42,306 bases of DNA, from NCBI GenBank assembly GCA_037439465.1, contig JBBIVX010000021.1, forward strand, positions 1-42,306, in the 5' to 3' direction. A model generated the notes under the pieces. That model worked only from the letters and a program-made list of their open reading frames with translations. It made no database searches and was not told the origin of the DNA. Origin of the DNA: Parasulfuritortus sp037439465. GTDB lineage: Bacteria > Pseudomonadota > Gammaproteobacteria > Burkholderiales > Thiobacillaceae. Of the stretch, positions 15,600-24,478 are shown piece by piece. The translations under genes and the position numbers were made by a program. How positions within the stretch are numbered: position 1 is the first letter of the stretch; each line of letters begins with the position of its first letter.

Positions 15600-16835
15600 A
15601 TGCTCGAAACCCTGCAAACCGCCCTGGCTGCCAACCCCGTCTTTTCCGGCGGGCTGATGCTTGGGATATTCGGCCTTTTGGCGATGTGGCTGCGCGAGGT
15701 ACCCGGCAAGCTGATGTCCTGGGCTCGGCAGTTCTTCGTGGTGACCCTCAGTTTCGATTCCCGCGACGAGCTCATGTTCACCACCCTGGTGGAGTACATG
15801 CATGCCCAGGACGCCCTGCGCGGAAGTCACAACTTCACTGTGCGCGCCGTGCGCCAGGGACCTGCCTATCAAAATCTGGCCGATGAGTTGCAGCAGGGCG
15901 GCAGACCCGAGGCCTACCTGTCGCCAGGCGAGGGCTTCCATATTTTCCGCCTCGATGGCCACTGGATGTGGATGCAGCGCGAGGTGCAGGTAGCCGCCAA
16001 CGTCATTGAGAAGATCACCCTGTCCATGTTCGGCCGCGACCGCCAGCCGATGGAGCGATTCGTCCAGGATGCCCTGGAACACCGCATGGCGCGCGAGCTG
16101 AACCAGGTAGCCATCTACATCCCCAGCCCCTACACCAATGAATGGCAACGGGCGCGTCTGAGCAACAATCGGCGGCTCGACTCCATCGTCCTCAAGGCCG
16201 GCCAGACCGAATCCATTTTGGCCGACCTCAAGACATTCTTCACCTCGCGCCTGCGTTATGAGAATCTGGGCATCCCCTGGCGACGGGGTTACCTGCTGTA
16301 TGGCCCACCCGGTACCGGCAAGACCTCGCTGGTCACCGCCCTGGCCTCCGAGCTGGCACTGAATGTATGCAGCCTGTCGCTCGCCTCGCCCACCGTCACC
16401 GACGAAAAGATCGGCAACCTGCTATCCACTGTGCCGCCGCGTTCGGTCATTCTGATTGAGGACATCGACTCCTTTTTTCACGCCCGCGACAAGGCCGACT
16501 CCCAGGTGAAGGTCTCGTATTCGGGCTTCATCAATGCCCTTGATGGCGTCGCCGCGCACGAGGGGTCCGTGGTGTTTCTGACCACCAACCACCCGGAACT
16601 CATCGATGAGGCCGCCATCCGCTCCGGCCGGGTCGATTTACGGCTTGAACTTAGTCTCTGCGACCGGCATCAGCTCTACTGGATGTTCCGCAAATTCTTC
16701 GACGATGAGGTCGCCGCCAGCCGCTTCGCCGACGCCCTGCCGCCGGGTCGGTATGCCCCGGCCACCCTGCAGGAAAAGCTGCTCAAGGCGCGAGATGCCA
16801 GCGCAGCGCTGGCCGCCTTCGGCCTGGCACCCTGA
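15600..16835 (+). CDS. BCS1-like AAA ATPase
   Basis: This 411-residue protein has an N-terminal transmembrane helix (GGLMLGIFGLLAMWL), a BCS1_N-like region and one AAA domain. Walker A is GPPGTGKTS near residue 235 and Walker B is VILIEDIDS near 283-291. TTNHPELIDEAAIRSGRVD carries sensor 1 and the arginine finger. Mitochondrial Bcs1 moves the folded Rieske protein across the inner membrane; bacterial homologues are sporadic and mostly unstudied. The ATG at 15600 is one codon after an in-frame GTG. It precedes an ABC export operon by 35 bp. Confidence 0.85.
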   Translation: MLETLQTALAANPVFSGGLMLGIFGLLAMWLREVPGKLMSWARQFFVVTLSFDSRDELMFTTLVEYMHAQDALRGSHNFTVRAVRQGPAYQNLADELQQGGRPEAYLSPGEGFHIFRLDGHWMWMQREVQVAANVIEKITLSMFGRDRQPMERFVQDALEHRMARELNQVAIYIPSPYTNEWQRARLSNNRRLDSIVLKAGQTESILADLKTFFTSRLRYENLGIPWRRGYLLYGPPGTGKTSLVTALASELALNVCSLSLASPTVTDEKIGNLLSTVPPRSVILIEDIDSFFHARDKADSQVKVSYSGFINALDGVAAHEGSVVFLTTNHPELIDEAAIRSGRVDLRLELSLCDRHQLYWMFRKFFDDEVAASRFADALPPGRYAPATLQEKLLKARDASAALAAFGLAP

Positions 16836-16870
16836 ACGACGAGGCGCATGGCCATGCTCTAGGATGAACC

Positions 16871-17584
16871 ATGGCCAATGAAAAAGTCATCTTCAGGGCC
16901 AATGGCCTAACCAAGATCTACCGCCTGGGCGAGATGGCGGTACAGGCGCTGCGCGGCATAGATCTGGAATTGCGGGCCGGCGAGATGGTGGTCCTGCTCG
17001 GGCCGTCGGGCAGCGGCAAATCCACGCTGCTCAACATACTCGGCGGCCTCGACACCCCGACAGCGGGCGAGGTGTATTACCTCGACCGGAATCTCTCAGT
17101 CGCCGGCGAGGAGGCCCTCACCCGTTTTCGCCGCGACCATGTCGGTTTTGTCTTCCAGTTCTACAACCTCATCCCCAGCCTCACCGCACGCGAAAACGTG
17201 GCGGCGGTAACCGAGATCGCCCGCTCCCCGATGACGCCGGAGGCCGCCCTGCTTGAGGTGGGTATGGGCGAGCGGCTGAACCACTTCCCGGCCCAGCTCT
17301 CCGGCGGCGAGCAGCAGCGCGTCGCCATTGCCCGCGCCATTGCCAAGAACCCGGCCGTGCTGTTGTGCGACGAGCCCACAGGCGCCCTCGATTCCGAGAC
17401 CGGCGTGATGGTTCTGGAGGCGCTGGAAAAGGTAAACCGGGAACTGGGCACTCTGACCGTGCTCATCACCCACAATGCCGGCATCGCTGACATGGCCGAC
17501 CGGGTGATCCGTCTGTCCGACGGCCACATCGTCGAGGAGCGGCGCAATACCCATAAGAAAGCGGCCCGCGAGTTGCACTGGTAA
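16871..17584 (+). CDS. ABC transporter ATP-binding protein (LolD/MacB type)
   Basis: A 237-residue ATPase with Walker A GPSGSGKST, Q-loop FVFQFYNLIPSLT, signature LSGGEQQR, Walker B AVLLCDEPTGALD and switch His in VLITHNAG. The spacing and EPTGALD are typical of the LolD/MacB/FtsE subgroup, which pairs with FtsX-fold permeases. The next gene is such a permease, 3 bp away, and a HlyD-type adaptor follows. Together they should form a tripartite mechanotransmission-type exporter. Substrate unknown. Confidence 0.95.
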   Translation: MANEKVIFRANGLTKIYRLGEMAVQALRGIDLELRAGEMVVLLGPSGSGKSTLLNILGGLDTPTAGEVYYLDRNLSVAGEEALTRFRRDHVGFVFQFYNLIPSLTARENVAAVTEIARSPMTPEAALLEVGMGERLNHFPAQLSGGEQQRVAIARAIAKNPAVLLCDEPTGALDSETGVMVLEALEKVNRELGTLTVLITHNAGIADMADRVIRLSDGHIVEERRNTHKKAARELHW

Positions 17585-17587
17585 ACC

Positions 17588-19954
17588 ATGACCACCCTCG
17601 ACCGCAAGCTGATCCGGGACCTATGGCAGATGCGCGGCCAGGTGCTGGCCATCGCCGCGGTCATTGCCGGCGGCGTGGCGACACTGGTGATGGCACTGTC
17701 CACTTACGATTCGCTGCTCGCCACCCGCGACCGTTTCTACGCCGATTACCGTTTCGCCGAGGTCTTCACCAACCTCAAGCGTGCCCCCCAGGCGGTGGCC
17801 CAGCGGCTGGCCGAGATCCCCGGCGTGGGGCGGCTGGAAACCCGTGTACTGGCCGTGGTGAAGCTCGAAGTGGCGGGCTTCACCGATCCCGTGACCGGGG
17901 TATTGTCTTCCGTTCCGGATAGCGGCGAGCCGCTGCTCAACACCCTGCACCTCAAGCGCGGCCGCTGGTTGACGCCCTACGCCAGCGATGAGGCCATCGT
18001 CAGCGATACCTTTGCCGATGCCCACGGCCTGGCGCCGGGCGACCGCATCGCCGCCATCGTCAACGGCAAGCGCAAGACGCTGACCCTGGTCGGCATCGCC
18101 CTGTCGCCGGAATATGTCTATCAGATCGCCCCCGGCGCCATGTTTCCCGACTTCAAGCGCTATGGTGTGCTGTGGCTGGGCCGCAGCGCACTGGCGGCCG
18201 CCTATGGCATGGAGGGCGCCTTCAACAGCCTCTCCGCCACCCTGACGCCGGGCACGGAGGCGCGCCCGATCATCGACCGGCTCGACACCCTGCTCGCCCC
18301 CTACGGCGGCATCGGCGCCTATGCGCGCCGCGATCAGTTTTCCAACCGCTTCCTCAGCGAAGAGTTGAAGCAGTTGCAGACCACCGCCACCGTCTTCCCG
18401 GCAATTTTTCTCGGCGTCGCCGCCTTCCTGCTCAACGTGGTGGTGACCCGCCTGATCGCCACCCAACGCGAGCAGATCGCCATCCTCAAGGCCTTCGGCT
18501 ACCGCCACCTGACCATCGGCTGGCATTACGTGAAGCTGGTCGCGGCCATGGCTTTCTTCGGCGTGGCCGGCGGTGTGGCACTCGGCGCCTGGTTTGGCAA
18601 CGGTCTGGCCAACGTCTATATGGATTTCTACCGTTTCCCGTATCTGGATTACGTGCTCGCTCCGAGGGTGGTCGTCATCGCCCTGGCGGTAACCGGCTGC
18701 GCGGCGCTGAGTGGCACCCTGATCGCGCTGGGACGAGCCATCCGCCTGCCGCCGGCCGAAGGCATGCGGCCGGAGACGCCAATCGCCTACCGCACCACCC
18801 TACTCGAACGGATCGGTCTGCAACGTTTCTTCAGCCAGCCCTCGCGCATGATCCTGCGCCACATCGAGCGGCGGCCCCTGAAATCGCTGCTCACTGTACT
18901 CGGCATCGCCTGCGCCGGCGGTCTGATGATGGTGGGCAACTACCAGCGCGGCGCCATCGACTTCATGGTGGACGTGCAGTTTCGCCAAGCCGCCCGTGAG
19001 GACCTGGCCGTCACTTTCATCGAGCCCACTGGCGCTGCCGCGCTGCAAGAGATCGCCCAACTGCCCGGTGTGCGCCAGGTCGAGGGCTTCCGCGACGTGC
19101 CGGCCAACCTGCGCTTCAGCCACTACCATTACCGCTCCGCCCTCTATGGCATCCAGCCCGAGGGCCGGCTGCACCGCTCGCTCGACAGTGCACTGCGGCC
19201 GATCCGGCTACCTGCCGGCGGCGTCGTGCTCACCGACCATCTGGCCAACAACATACTCCATGTAAAACCTGGCGAAGCGCTCACCGTTGATGTACTGGAA
19301 GGCCGCCGCCGTAGCTTCGAGGTGCCGGTGTTGGGTCTGACCAAGCAATATCTCGGTGTTTCCGCCTACATGGACCAGGATTCGCTCAACGCCATGCTAG
19401 GTGAGGGTAACGTCGTCTCCGGTGCCTATATTGCCCATGAACCGGGGGCCGAGGCCGCGTTGTACAGCCAACTGCATGCGCGCCCGCGGGTGCTCGGCAT
19501 GGTCGCCCATGCCGCCGCAATCAAGAGTTTCTACACCACCCTGGGCGAGTTCGTGCTGTTCTTCAACATGGTGGCGACCCTGCTGGCTGCCACCATTGCC
19601 TTCGGCGTGGTTTATAACAGCGCCCGCATCGCCTTGTCGGAACGGGGCCGTGAATTGGCCAGCCTGCGCGTGCTTGGCTTCAGCCGCGGCGAGATCGCCT
19701 ATATCCTGCTTGGCGAACTGGCCGTGCTCACCCTGGCCGCCATCCCTCTCGGCTTCCTGGTCGGGGCCGGGCTGTGCGGCATTCTGGTGATGGTGTTCAA
19801 GTCGGATCTCTACCGTCTGCCGCTGGTACTGGAGCCCTACAATTTCGCCCTGGGGGCAACGGTGGTGGTGGTGTCCGCCATCGCTTCCGGGCTGTTGGTG
19901 TGGTACCGGCTGGGCCGGCTCGACCTGGTAAGCGTTCTGAAAACGAGGGAATGA
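17588..19954 (+). CDS. FtsX-fold ABC transporter permease
   Basis: This 788-residue inner-membrane protein has two FtsX-type repeats. The first begins with the helix near MRGQVLAIAAVIAGGVATLV, has a periplasmic MacB_PCD-like domain and then a group of helices around residues 270-390. The second runs from RPLKSLLTVLGIACAGGLM to a C-terminal helix trio (FFNMVATLLAATIAFGVVY onward). This matches permeases that carry both halves in one chain. Its stop overlaps the adaptor's ATG by four bases, so the partners are translated together. Confidence 0.93.
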   Translation: MTTLDRKLIRDLWQMRGQVLAIAAVIAGGVATLVMALSTYDSLLATRDRFYADYRFAEVFTNLKRAPQAVAQRLAEIPGVGRLETRVLAVVKLEVAGFTDPVTGVLSSVPDSGEPLLNTLHLKRGRWLTPYASDEAIVSDTFADAHGLAPGDRIAAIVNGKRKTLTLVGIALSPEYVYQIAPGAMFPDFKRYGVLWLGRSALAAAYGMEGAFNSLSATLTPGTEARPIIDRLDTLLAPYGGIGAYARRDQFSNRFLSEELKQLQTTATVFPAIFLGVAAFLLNVVVTRLIATQREQIAILKAFGYRHLTIGWHYVKLVAAMAFFGVAGGVALGAWFGNGLANVYMDFYRFPYLDYVLAPRVVVIALAVTGCAALSGTLIALGRAIRLPPAEGMRPETPIAYRTTLLERIGLQRFFSQPSRMILRHIERRPLKSLLTVLGIACAGGLMMVGNYQRGAIDFMVDVQFRQAAREDLAVTFIEPTGAAALQEIAQLPGVRQVEGFRDVPANLRFSHYHYRSALYGIQPEGRLHRSLDSALRPIRLPAGGVVLTDHLANNILHVKPGEALTVDVLEGRRRSFEVPVLGLTKQYLGVSAYMDQDSLNAMLGEGNVVSGAYIAHEPGAEAALYSQLHARPRVLGMVAHAAAIKSFYTTLGEFVLFFNMVATLLAATIAFGVVYNSARIALSERGRELASLRVLGFSRGEIAYILLGELAVLTLAAIPLGFLVGAGLCGILVMVFKSDLYRLPLVLEPYNFALGATVVVVSAIASGLLVWYRLGRLDLVSVLKTRE

Positions 19955-21150
19955 TCATGCACTGGCGCGGACGCATCGTATACCTGCTCATCGCCCTGGC
20001 CGTGGCGGCCGGCATCGCCTGGGGCTTCATGCCGCGGCCCGTGCCGGTGGAGCTGGTCGCGGTCAGCCGCGGCAGCCTGGCCGTCACCGTCGAGGAGGAA
20101 GGCAAGACCCGTGTGCGTGAACGCTATGCCATATCGGCCCCGGTAGCCGGCTTTGTCCGGCGCAGCGCGTTCAAGGTGGGCGACCGCATCATGGCCGGAC
20201 AGGTCGTCGCCCTCATCGAGCCGGCCCGCGCGGCCAGCCTCGACCCGCGCAGCCGCGCCCAGGCGGTGGCCCGGCTCGAAGCCGCCCAGGCCTCGCTCCT
20301 GGCCGCCGGCGAAAAAGCCCGCGCCGCCGCCGCCGAGTCCCTCCTGGCTATGCAGGAACTGGCTCGCGTCGAGGCGCTGGGGCAGGCCAAATTCGTCTCC
20401 CAGGCCGCCGTCGATCAGGCCCGCACCCGCCTCCAATCGAGCCAGTCGAGCCGGCAGGCGGCCGAATTTGCCATCGAGATCGCTCGCCACGAGGTCACCG
20501 CCGCCCGCGCCGCCTTGGCCCAGGCCAGCGCTCTGGCCCATGGCGCGGCGGTTGAGTCGCTGCCGGTCAAGGCACCCGTGGCCGGCCACGTCCTGGCAGT
20601 GACGCACGAAAGCGAAGGAGCGGTGGTGGCCGGCCAGCTACTCATTGAGATCGGCAACCCGGAGACGTTGGAAGTGGTGGTGGAGGTGCTCTCCACCGCA
20701 GCGGTGAGGCTGGCGCCGGGCACGCCCGTGCGCCTTGACCGGTGGGGCGGCGAGGGGATATTGGAGGGACGGGTGCGGGTGGTGGAGCCGGCCGGCTTCA
20801 CCAAGGTCTCTGCCCTCGGGGTCGAGGAGCAGCGGGTGCGGGTGCTCGTCGACATCACGACGCCGCATGAACAGTGGCGGCAGTTGGGCGACGGTTACCG
20901 GGCCGAGGCCAGCTTCGTGTTATGGGAGGGCCACGACGTCCTGCGCCTGCCCGCCAGCGCGTTGTTCAGGCAGGGTGATGGCTGGGCCGCATTCGTGGCG
21001 GAGGCAGGACGCGCCCGCCTGCGCCCGGTACGCATCGGTCAGTCCAACGGCCTCAATGCGGTAGTGATCGCGGGCCTCAAGGCAGGCGACCAAGTCATCG
21101 CCCACCCTGATGACAAGCTCGCCGATGGTAAGCGCATCCGGCCGCGTTGA
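19951..21150 (+). CDS. HlyD-family periplasmic adaptor
   Basis: A protein of about 399 residues with one N-terminal helix (GRIVYLLIALAVAAGIAWGF). A biotinyl-lipoyl half-motif (YAISAPVAGFVRRSAFKVGD) is followed by a long alpha-hairpin (roughly residues 90-180, rich in Ala and Gln). The second half-motif is PVKAPVAGHVL, then beta-barrel and membrane-proximal domains. The start was set at ATG 19951, where ATGA overlaps the permease stop. It probably links the ABC pump to an outer-membrane channel encoded elsewhere. Confidence 0.92.
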   Translation: MIMHWRGRIVYLLIALAVAAGIAWGFMPRPVPVELVAVSRGSLAVTVEEEGKTRVRERYAISAPVAGFVRRSAFKVGDRIMAGQVVALIEPARAASLDPRSRAQAVARLEAAQASLLAAGEKARAAAAESLLAMQELARVEALGQAKFVSQAAVDQARTRLQSSQSSRQAAEFAIEIARHEVTAARAALAQASALAHGAAVESLPVKAPVAGHVLAVTHESEGAVVAGQLLIEIGNPETLEVVVEVLSTAAVRLAPGTPVRLDRWGGEGILEGRVRVVEPAGFTKVSALGVEEQRVRVLVDITTPHEQWRQLGDGYRAEASFVLWEGHDVLRLPASALFRQGDGWAAFVAEAGRARLRPVRIGQSNGLNAVVIAGLKAGDQVIAHPDDKLADGKRIRPR

Positions 21151-21154
21151 TGGT

Positions 21155-21991
21155 TCACTCCAATACTCGCACCAGGATGGCGATGCGGCGGTTGCTGCGG
21201 CCGTTGAGATCAAGCGGTGTCGTTGCCCCATAGGAGATGACCGACATGCGATTGAGCGCAATGCCACCCTTCTCGTGCAGATAGCGTTTGGCCACCTCGG
21301 CCCGGGCCTTGGCCAACTGGTAGTTGTAATCATCGGTACCGAGATTGTCGGTGTGACCCTGTATTTCCAGGTGGTAGTTCTCGTTCTCCATCTTATTGAG
21401 CCGCGCCGCCAGCTCGTCCAACTGCGCCGCGTCCCGGCCATGCAGATCAGGCAGATTGATGGGATACAGGGTCCTGTCTTCGGTGAGGGTGACGCTATGC
21501 ACCACCTTGCCATTGACCAGTATGTCGCTCTGGGCGGCCATGTCCATGGCCTGGCGCGCCAGGGTGGTGGCTTCGTCCAGACGCATCTCGGCCTGTGTCA
21601 CCCGTTCCGCCAGGGCGGCTCGGGCCGCCGCCTCTGACGTCACGCCCTGCGCGGCCGCGGCGGCCTGGCCGGCGGCAGCCTCTGCCTGGCTGGCTATTTG
21701 ATCGAGGCGGCTTTGGGTCGCGGTCATTTGCGCCTCCTGCCCATGCAACTGCTGCCGCAGAGACTGGGCATCGGCAGCCAGGCGATCGAGCTTACCGGCA
21801 AGTTCGCCGCCCTGCGCTTGCGCGGCAGCCGCATTGGCCTCGACCAACTGCTCCAGCCGGGCAAGGCGCTCCTGTAGGGAAAGGCTCTGCTGGTTCAGGG
21901 ACTCCTGCGTCGCGCAACCGCCCAAGAACAGTAACGAAACCGCCACGACGCCGTTCAGACGGGCTGGAAGAGGGAAAAATCGACGCGTCAT
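21155..21991 (-). CDS. OmpA-family lipoprotein
   Basis: A 278-residue protein with lipobox FLGGC near residues 22-26. A long Ala/Gln-rich coiled coil (about residues 30-150; e.g. QERLARLEQLVEANAA) precedes the C-terminal OmpA peptidoglycan-binding domain. The latter shows LEIQGHTDNLGTDDYN, LAKARAEVAKRYL and NRRIAILV. It should tether the envelope to peptidoglycan. It converges with the HlyD-type gene, 4 bp apart, with no room for a separate terminator. Confidence 0.92.
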   Translation of the reverse strand: MTRRFFPLPARLNGVVAVSLLFLGGCATQESLNQQSLSLQERLARLEQLVEANAAAAQAQGGELAGKLDRLAADAQSLRQQLHGQEAQMTATQSRLDQIASQAEAAAGQAAAAAQGVTSEAAARAALAERVTQAEMRLDEATTLARQAMDMAAQSDILVNGKVVHSVTLTEDRTLYPINLPDLHGRDAAQLDELAARLNKMENENYHLEIQGHTDNLGTDDYNYQLAKARAEVAKRYLHEKGGIALNRMSVISYGATTPLDLNGRSNRRIAILVRVLE

Positions 21992-22609
21992 GCCTGCCTC
22001 CTTGATGAAAGTTTCCAGGCACGCACAGCTTGGTTTACGGCGTACCGGGGCTACATAATTCTGAACCAGCGCACATGCTATCAGTTCTTGCCGCGAGAGC
22101 CCAAGTTAGGGCATCAAGCCGCGTGGCGTCGCACGGTTCCTGACCTTCCCTCGAAAAAACGTCTTCCAGGGTGACGTAAAATCACGATCACAGTGGAAAG
22201 GAAGGCGATGGAAAATCCCCGGTCCGAGCGGGGCAAGCCATTCTCTACCCGGTCTGGCAAACTGTAGATGGCGCGAGTCAGGGTGGGAAAGGCGATAGCG
22301 GATTCATGAGGCTCTCCGGGTACCGGGAATCTCGCCCTGCTCACGCAGATCGCGCAACAGGCCGCCTGCCTGGGCGAGCCTCTCGTATTGATCGAGAGCG
22401 AACCGAGCCGCCAGATGGGCGATGGCCTCGCGTCTGCATGGCAAACGGATTGCCCGCTGTCTTGGCATCACCGGCCAATTCGGCAGCGCCAGGCGCGGCT
22501 GTCAGGGAGAGAGAGCGTGTGGTGTTGGTCGCATTCTTGGCCTGATCTCCTGATATCAAAGTTCTTTCCAGGAATAGGCAGTTACAGCCATGTTTTTGGA
22601 CCTGGGTGG
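21992..22609. other. 618-bp region, mostly non-coding
   Basis: Between the OmpA lipoprotein and the anti-sigma gene I see one possible 54-codon ORF (22304-22468, minus) and no other protein-like frame. Several short frames are open, but their translations are Arg/Pro-rich out-of-frame text. No transposase, terminal repeats or tRNA is visible. The region may be the decayed remains of a gene. Confidence 0.4.
22304..22468 (-). CDS. possible small protein or gene remnant (54 aa)
   Basis: This frame encodes MPRQRAIRLPCRREAIAHLA, then a strongly amphipathic helical run ending GGLLRDLREQGEIPG. The composition (Leu/Glu/Arg alternation) looks like real protein, unlike the other frames here. There is no good SD; the frame continues upstream for some 13 codons to a stop, so the true start may differ or the gene may be truncated. 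Family not recognised. Confidence 0.3.
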   Translation of the reverse strand: MPRQRAIRLPCRREAIAHLAARFALDQYERLAQAGGLLRDLREQGEIPGTRRAS

Positions 22610-22876
22610 TCAGTCATGCCCATTGCGCTCGACCAAGGCCTTACGGATGCGCTCACGCGCCGCGGTTGGGAAATCTGCCGCAGCGGCATCCTCGCCGGTG
22701 CGCTGGGCCAGCTTATGCATGGCTCGCCGCAGCAAAACCATTTGTTGCTGGAAACGCCGGCAACCTACGCACATCCAGAGATGCATCCTGAGCCCCCAGC
22801 GTTCCCGGAAACTCAATAGGCGCTCCTGGTTCTCAGAGATCAAGTGGCTTGCATCCTTGCATGTCAGCACCTTCAT
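22610..22876 (-). CDS. zinc-finger anti-sigma factor
   Basis: This 88-residue protein has the ZAS/zf-HC2 pattern: Lys-rich start, LISENQERLLSFRERWGLR, then HLWMCVGCRRFQQQM with the His-x3-Cys-x2-Cys zinc site near residues 32-39. No transmembrane helix is present, so it is a soluble anti-sigma factor. Its ATG directly follows the stop of the sigma gene, with GGAGG just upstream, so the two are translationally coupled. It should hold the ECF sigma factor inactive until a redox or metal signal perturbs the zinc site. Confidence 0.85.
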   Translation of the reverse strand: MKVLTCKDASHLISENQERLLSFRERWGLRMHLWMCVGCRRFQQQMVLLRRAMHKLAQRTGEDAAAADFPTAARERIRKALVERNGHD

Positions 22877-23470
22877 TCACCTCCGGCCCGCATCGCCCAC
22901 CCAGTTCCTGTCGAGACACTGCCGGAGCCCCAAACGGGCCCGATAGAGCATCGTCCACAGGTTGGTCGGCGTAATCGCCAATTCCTGACAAATATTTTCG
23001 GTTTCCTCTTCCATGACTTCACGCAGCATGAAAAGGCGCGCCAGACGCGGCGGCAAGGCATCAAGACAGCGTTGCAGGATGGCCATGAATTGACCGCGCT
23101 CAAGCAATTTCTCCGGATCACCCCAATCCGATAGCTGGTTTTGCCATCGGCCATCCGCCGCGAACATGGCCTCGGTCGCGTCAACATCTGGTTCCTCCAC
23201 ATCATCGGGGTCTTCCAACTGAACCTCGCGCGCCTCATGGCGAAACACATCCATGATCTTATGCTTGAGGATGCCAATGAGCCAGGTGCGTGCCGACGCC
23301 CCGCCGGAAAACCGGTCACGCGCCTGCAGCGCGGCCAGCAATGTTTCCTGCACCACCTCTTCGGCCTTGTGTTCATCACGCGTATGCACCAAGGCATATT
23401 TATAGAGCGCGGCGCCATGCTCATCCAGCCAAGCGTCGGGCGAACCCAGTGCCAGTGTATTTTCGTTCAA
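22877..23470 (-). CDS. ECF-family RNA polymerase sigma factor
   Basis: A group IV sigma factor of about 197 residues. Region 2 is LYKYALVHTRDEHKAEEVVQETLLAAL, with ARTWLIGILKHKIMDVFRH following. Region 4 is LPPRLARLFMLREVMEEETENI and an HTH ending TPTNLWTMLYRARLGLR. I placed the start at TTG 23470 because GGAGG lies 5 bp upstream. ATG codons at 23521, 23536 and 23545 lack an SD, and the last two overlap the TetR-type operator. It is the first gene of the sigma/anti-sigma pair. Confidence 0.9.
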   Translation of the reverse strand: MNENTLALGSPDAWLDEHGAALYKYALVHTRDEHKAEEVVQETLLAALQARDRFSGGASARTWLIGILKHKIMDVFRHEAREVQLEDPDDVEEPDVDATEAMFAADGRWQNQLSDWGDPEKLLERGQFMAILQRCLDALPPRLARLFMLREVMEEETENICQELAITPTNLWTMLYRARLGLRQCLDRNWVGDAGRR

Positions 23471-23526
23471 TTCGGCCTCCGAGGATGGCAGACAGCGTAC
23501 CTGTGCAATATCATTCACCATGATAT

Positions 23527-23546
23527 TATGAACCATATGGTCCATA
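23527..23546. promoter_or_regulatory. operator copy 1 (TATGRACC-N4-GGTYCATA)
   Basis: TATGAACCATATGGTCCATA is a near-perfect 20-bp palindrome (core ACCATATGGT is perfect). It abuts the predicted -10 of the sigma-factor promoter and would block transcription if bound. Three more copies lie at 23842, 24479 and 24802. Confidence 0.75.
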
Positions 23547-23573
23547 TAATAATATAGTGATTGTAAATGTCAG
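23546..23573 (-). promoter_or_regulatory. sigma-70-type promoter of the ECF sigma gene
   Basis: On minus, CTGACA (23573-23568), 16 bp, then TATTAT (23551-23546) resemble TTGACA-17-TATAAT. The spacer is AT-rich. Operator copy 1 covers the start-site side immediately downstream, which fits repression by the TetR protein. Confidence 0.55.
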
Positions 23574-23834
23574 GAACATCGGGGATATCCGACTACATGG
23601 CAGCACTCACACCTTTCACCCCACTTTTGAGACCATTATGTCCCGGCTTGCCCGCGTTCTGTTCAGCGCCGCCCTCACTCACGACACGATGCCCGGATGG
23701 GCAGCCAGATTCGTCTTTTCCGGTCCTGGCACAGCCGCGTCCTGCCCTGCCAATCCCGGCAACAGCCCCTTGGTGTCGGCTACCCCGGAGGTAACGGACC
23801 TGATTTATTGCGTCTGCCAGTTCGCAACCCGGCC

Positions 23835-23863
23835 TTGACGTAATGAACCACACGGTCCATAAA
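23835..23863 (+). promoter_or_regulatory. promoter of the TetR gene, leaderless transcript predicted
   Basis: TTGACG (23835-23840), a 17-bp spacer, then CATAAA (23858-23863). Transcription would start near 23870, the A of the chosen ATG. This predicts a leaderless mRNA and explains why no SD is found. Operator copy 2 fills the spacer and overlaps the -10. Confidence 0.5.
23842..23861. promoter_or_regulatory. operator copy 2, in the TetR gene promoter
   Basis: AATGAACCACACGGTCCATA matches copy 1 at 17 of 20 positions. It sits between and over the promoter elements of the TetR gene, so autorepression is expected. Confidence 0.7.
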
Positions 23864-23869
23864 GTGAGT

Positions 23870-24463
23870 ATGGCTGCAAACATCGGACGCCCTCTCGAAT
23901 TCGACCCGGAGACCGCCTTGGAAAGCGCGCTGAACGTGTTCTGGACGCAAGGTTACGAACAGACCTCGATGCAGGATTTGCTGAGTGCCATGGGTCTGTC
24001 CAAAAGCAGTCTTTACCAGGCTTTCGGCGGCAAGCAGCAGTTGTTCAGACAATGCGTGGCACACTATGCCGATCAGTTTGTAAAAAAACAGCGTGCAGGA
24101 CTGGCTGCCGCACCATCAGGCCGCAGGTTCATCGAGGTTTTCCTGAACTCCGTTCTGGAAGACGTGAATGGAATGAGCAAGCCGCGCGGCTGCCTAGTGA
24201 TGAACACCGCCAGCGAATTCGCGCAGAGCGAACCCTTGATCGCACGGGACGTAGCGCAAAGCATCAAGCGCTTTCGCACCGTGTTGCGAGCGGCCGTGGA
24301 ACGCGCCCAGCGCGAAGGCGACATTGCACCGGAGCGGAACGCGCAAGCACTGGCGAATTACCTGGTCAGCAGTATGAGCGGCCTAAAAACGCAGGCCAAG
24401 GCCGGTGCCGGCGCGGCCACGCTCAAGGGCATCATCGCGGTCGTGCTCAAGGCGCTGGACTGA
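23870..24463 (+). CDS. TetR/AcrR-family transcriptional regulator
   Basis: This 197-residue regulator has an N-terminal HTH: GRPLEFDPETALESALNVFW, then TSMQDLLSAMGLSKSSLYQA and FGGKQQLF. The C-terminal ligand domain contains CLVMNTASEFA. GRP-x-EFD and YQAFGGKQ are typical of the TetR_N subgroup with C-terminal TetR_C. The ATG at 23870 was chosen because an earlier ATG (23843) lies inside the operator. It probably represses itself, the ECF pair and the downstream genes through the four palindromes. The inducer is unknown. Confidence 0.92.
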   Translation: MAANIGRPLEFDPETALESALNVFWTQGYEQTSMQDLLSAMGLSKSSLYQAFGGKQQLFRQCVAHYADQFVKKQRAGLAAAPSGRRFIEVFLNSVLEDVNGMSKPRGCLVMNTASEFAQSEPLIARDVAQSIKRFRTVLRAAVERAQREGDIAPERNAQALANYLVSSMSGLKTQAKAGAGAATLKGIIAVVLKALD

Positions 24464-24478
24464 GTTTTTTTGATGAGT

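Larger units (their letters stand above)
23471..23869. other. divergent control region between sigma factor and TetR gene
   Basis: About 400 bp carrying two operator copies and two promoters, one at each end. The middle (about 23575-23830) has frames open on both strands but no translation that looks like protein and no SD. It may contain a lost gene; I see nothing firmly assignable. Confidence 0.5.

Noticed and set aside
23593..23838. small genes in the sigma/TetR intergenic region
   Set aside because: Frames on both strands are Pro/Ser/Arg-rich, lack SD sequences and show no protein-like pattern.
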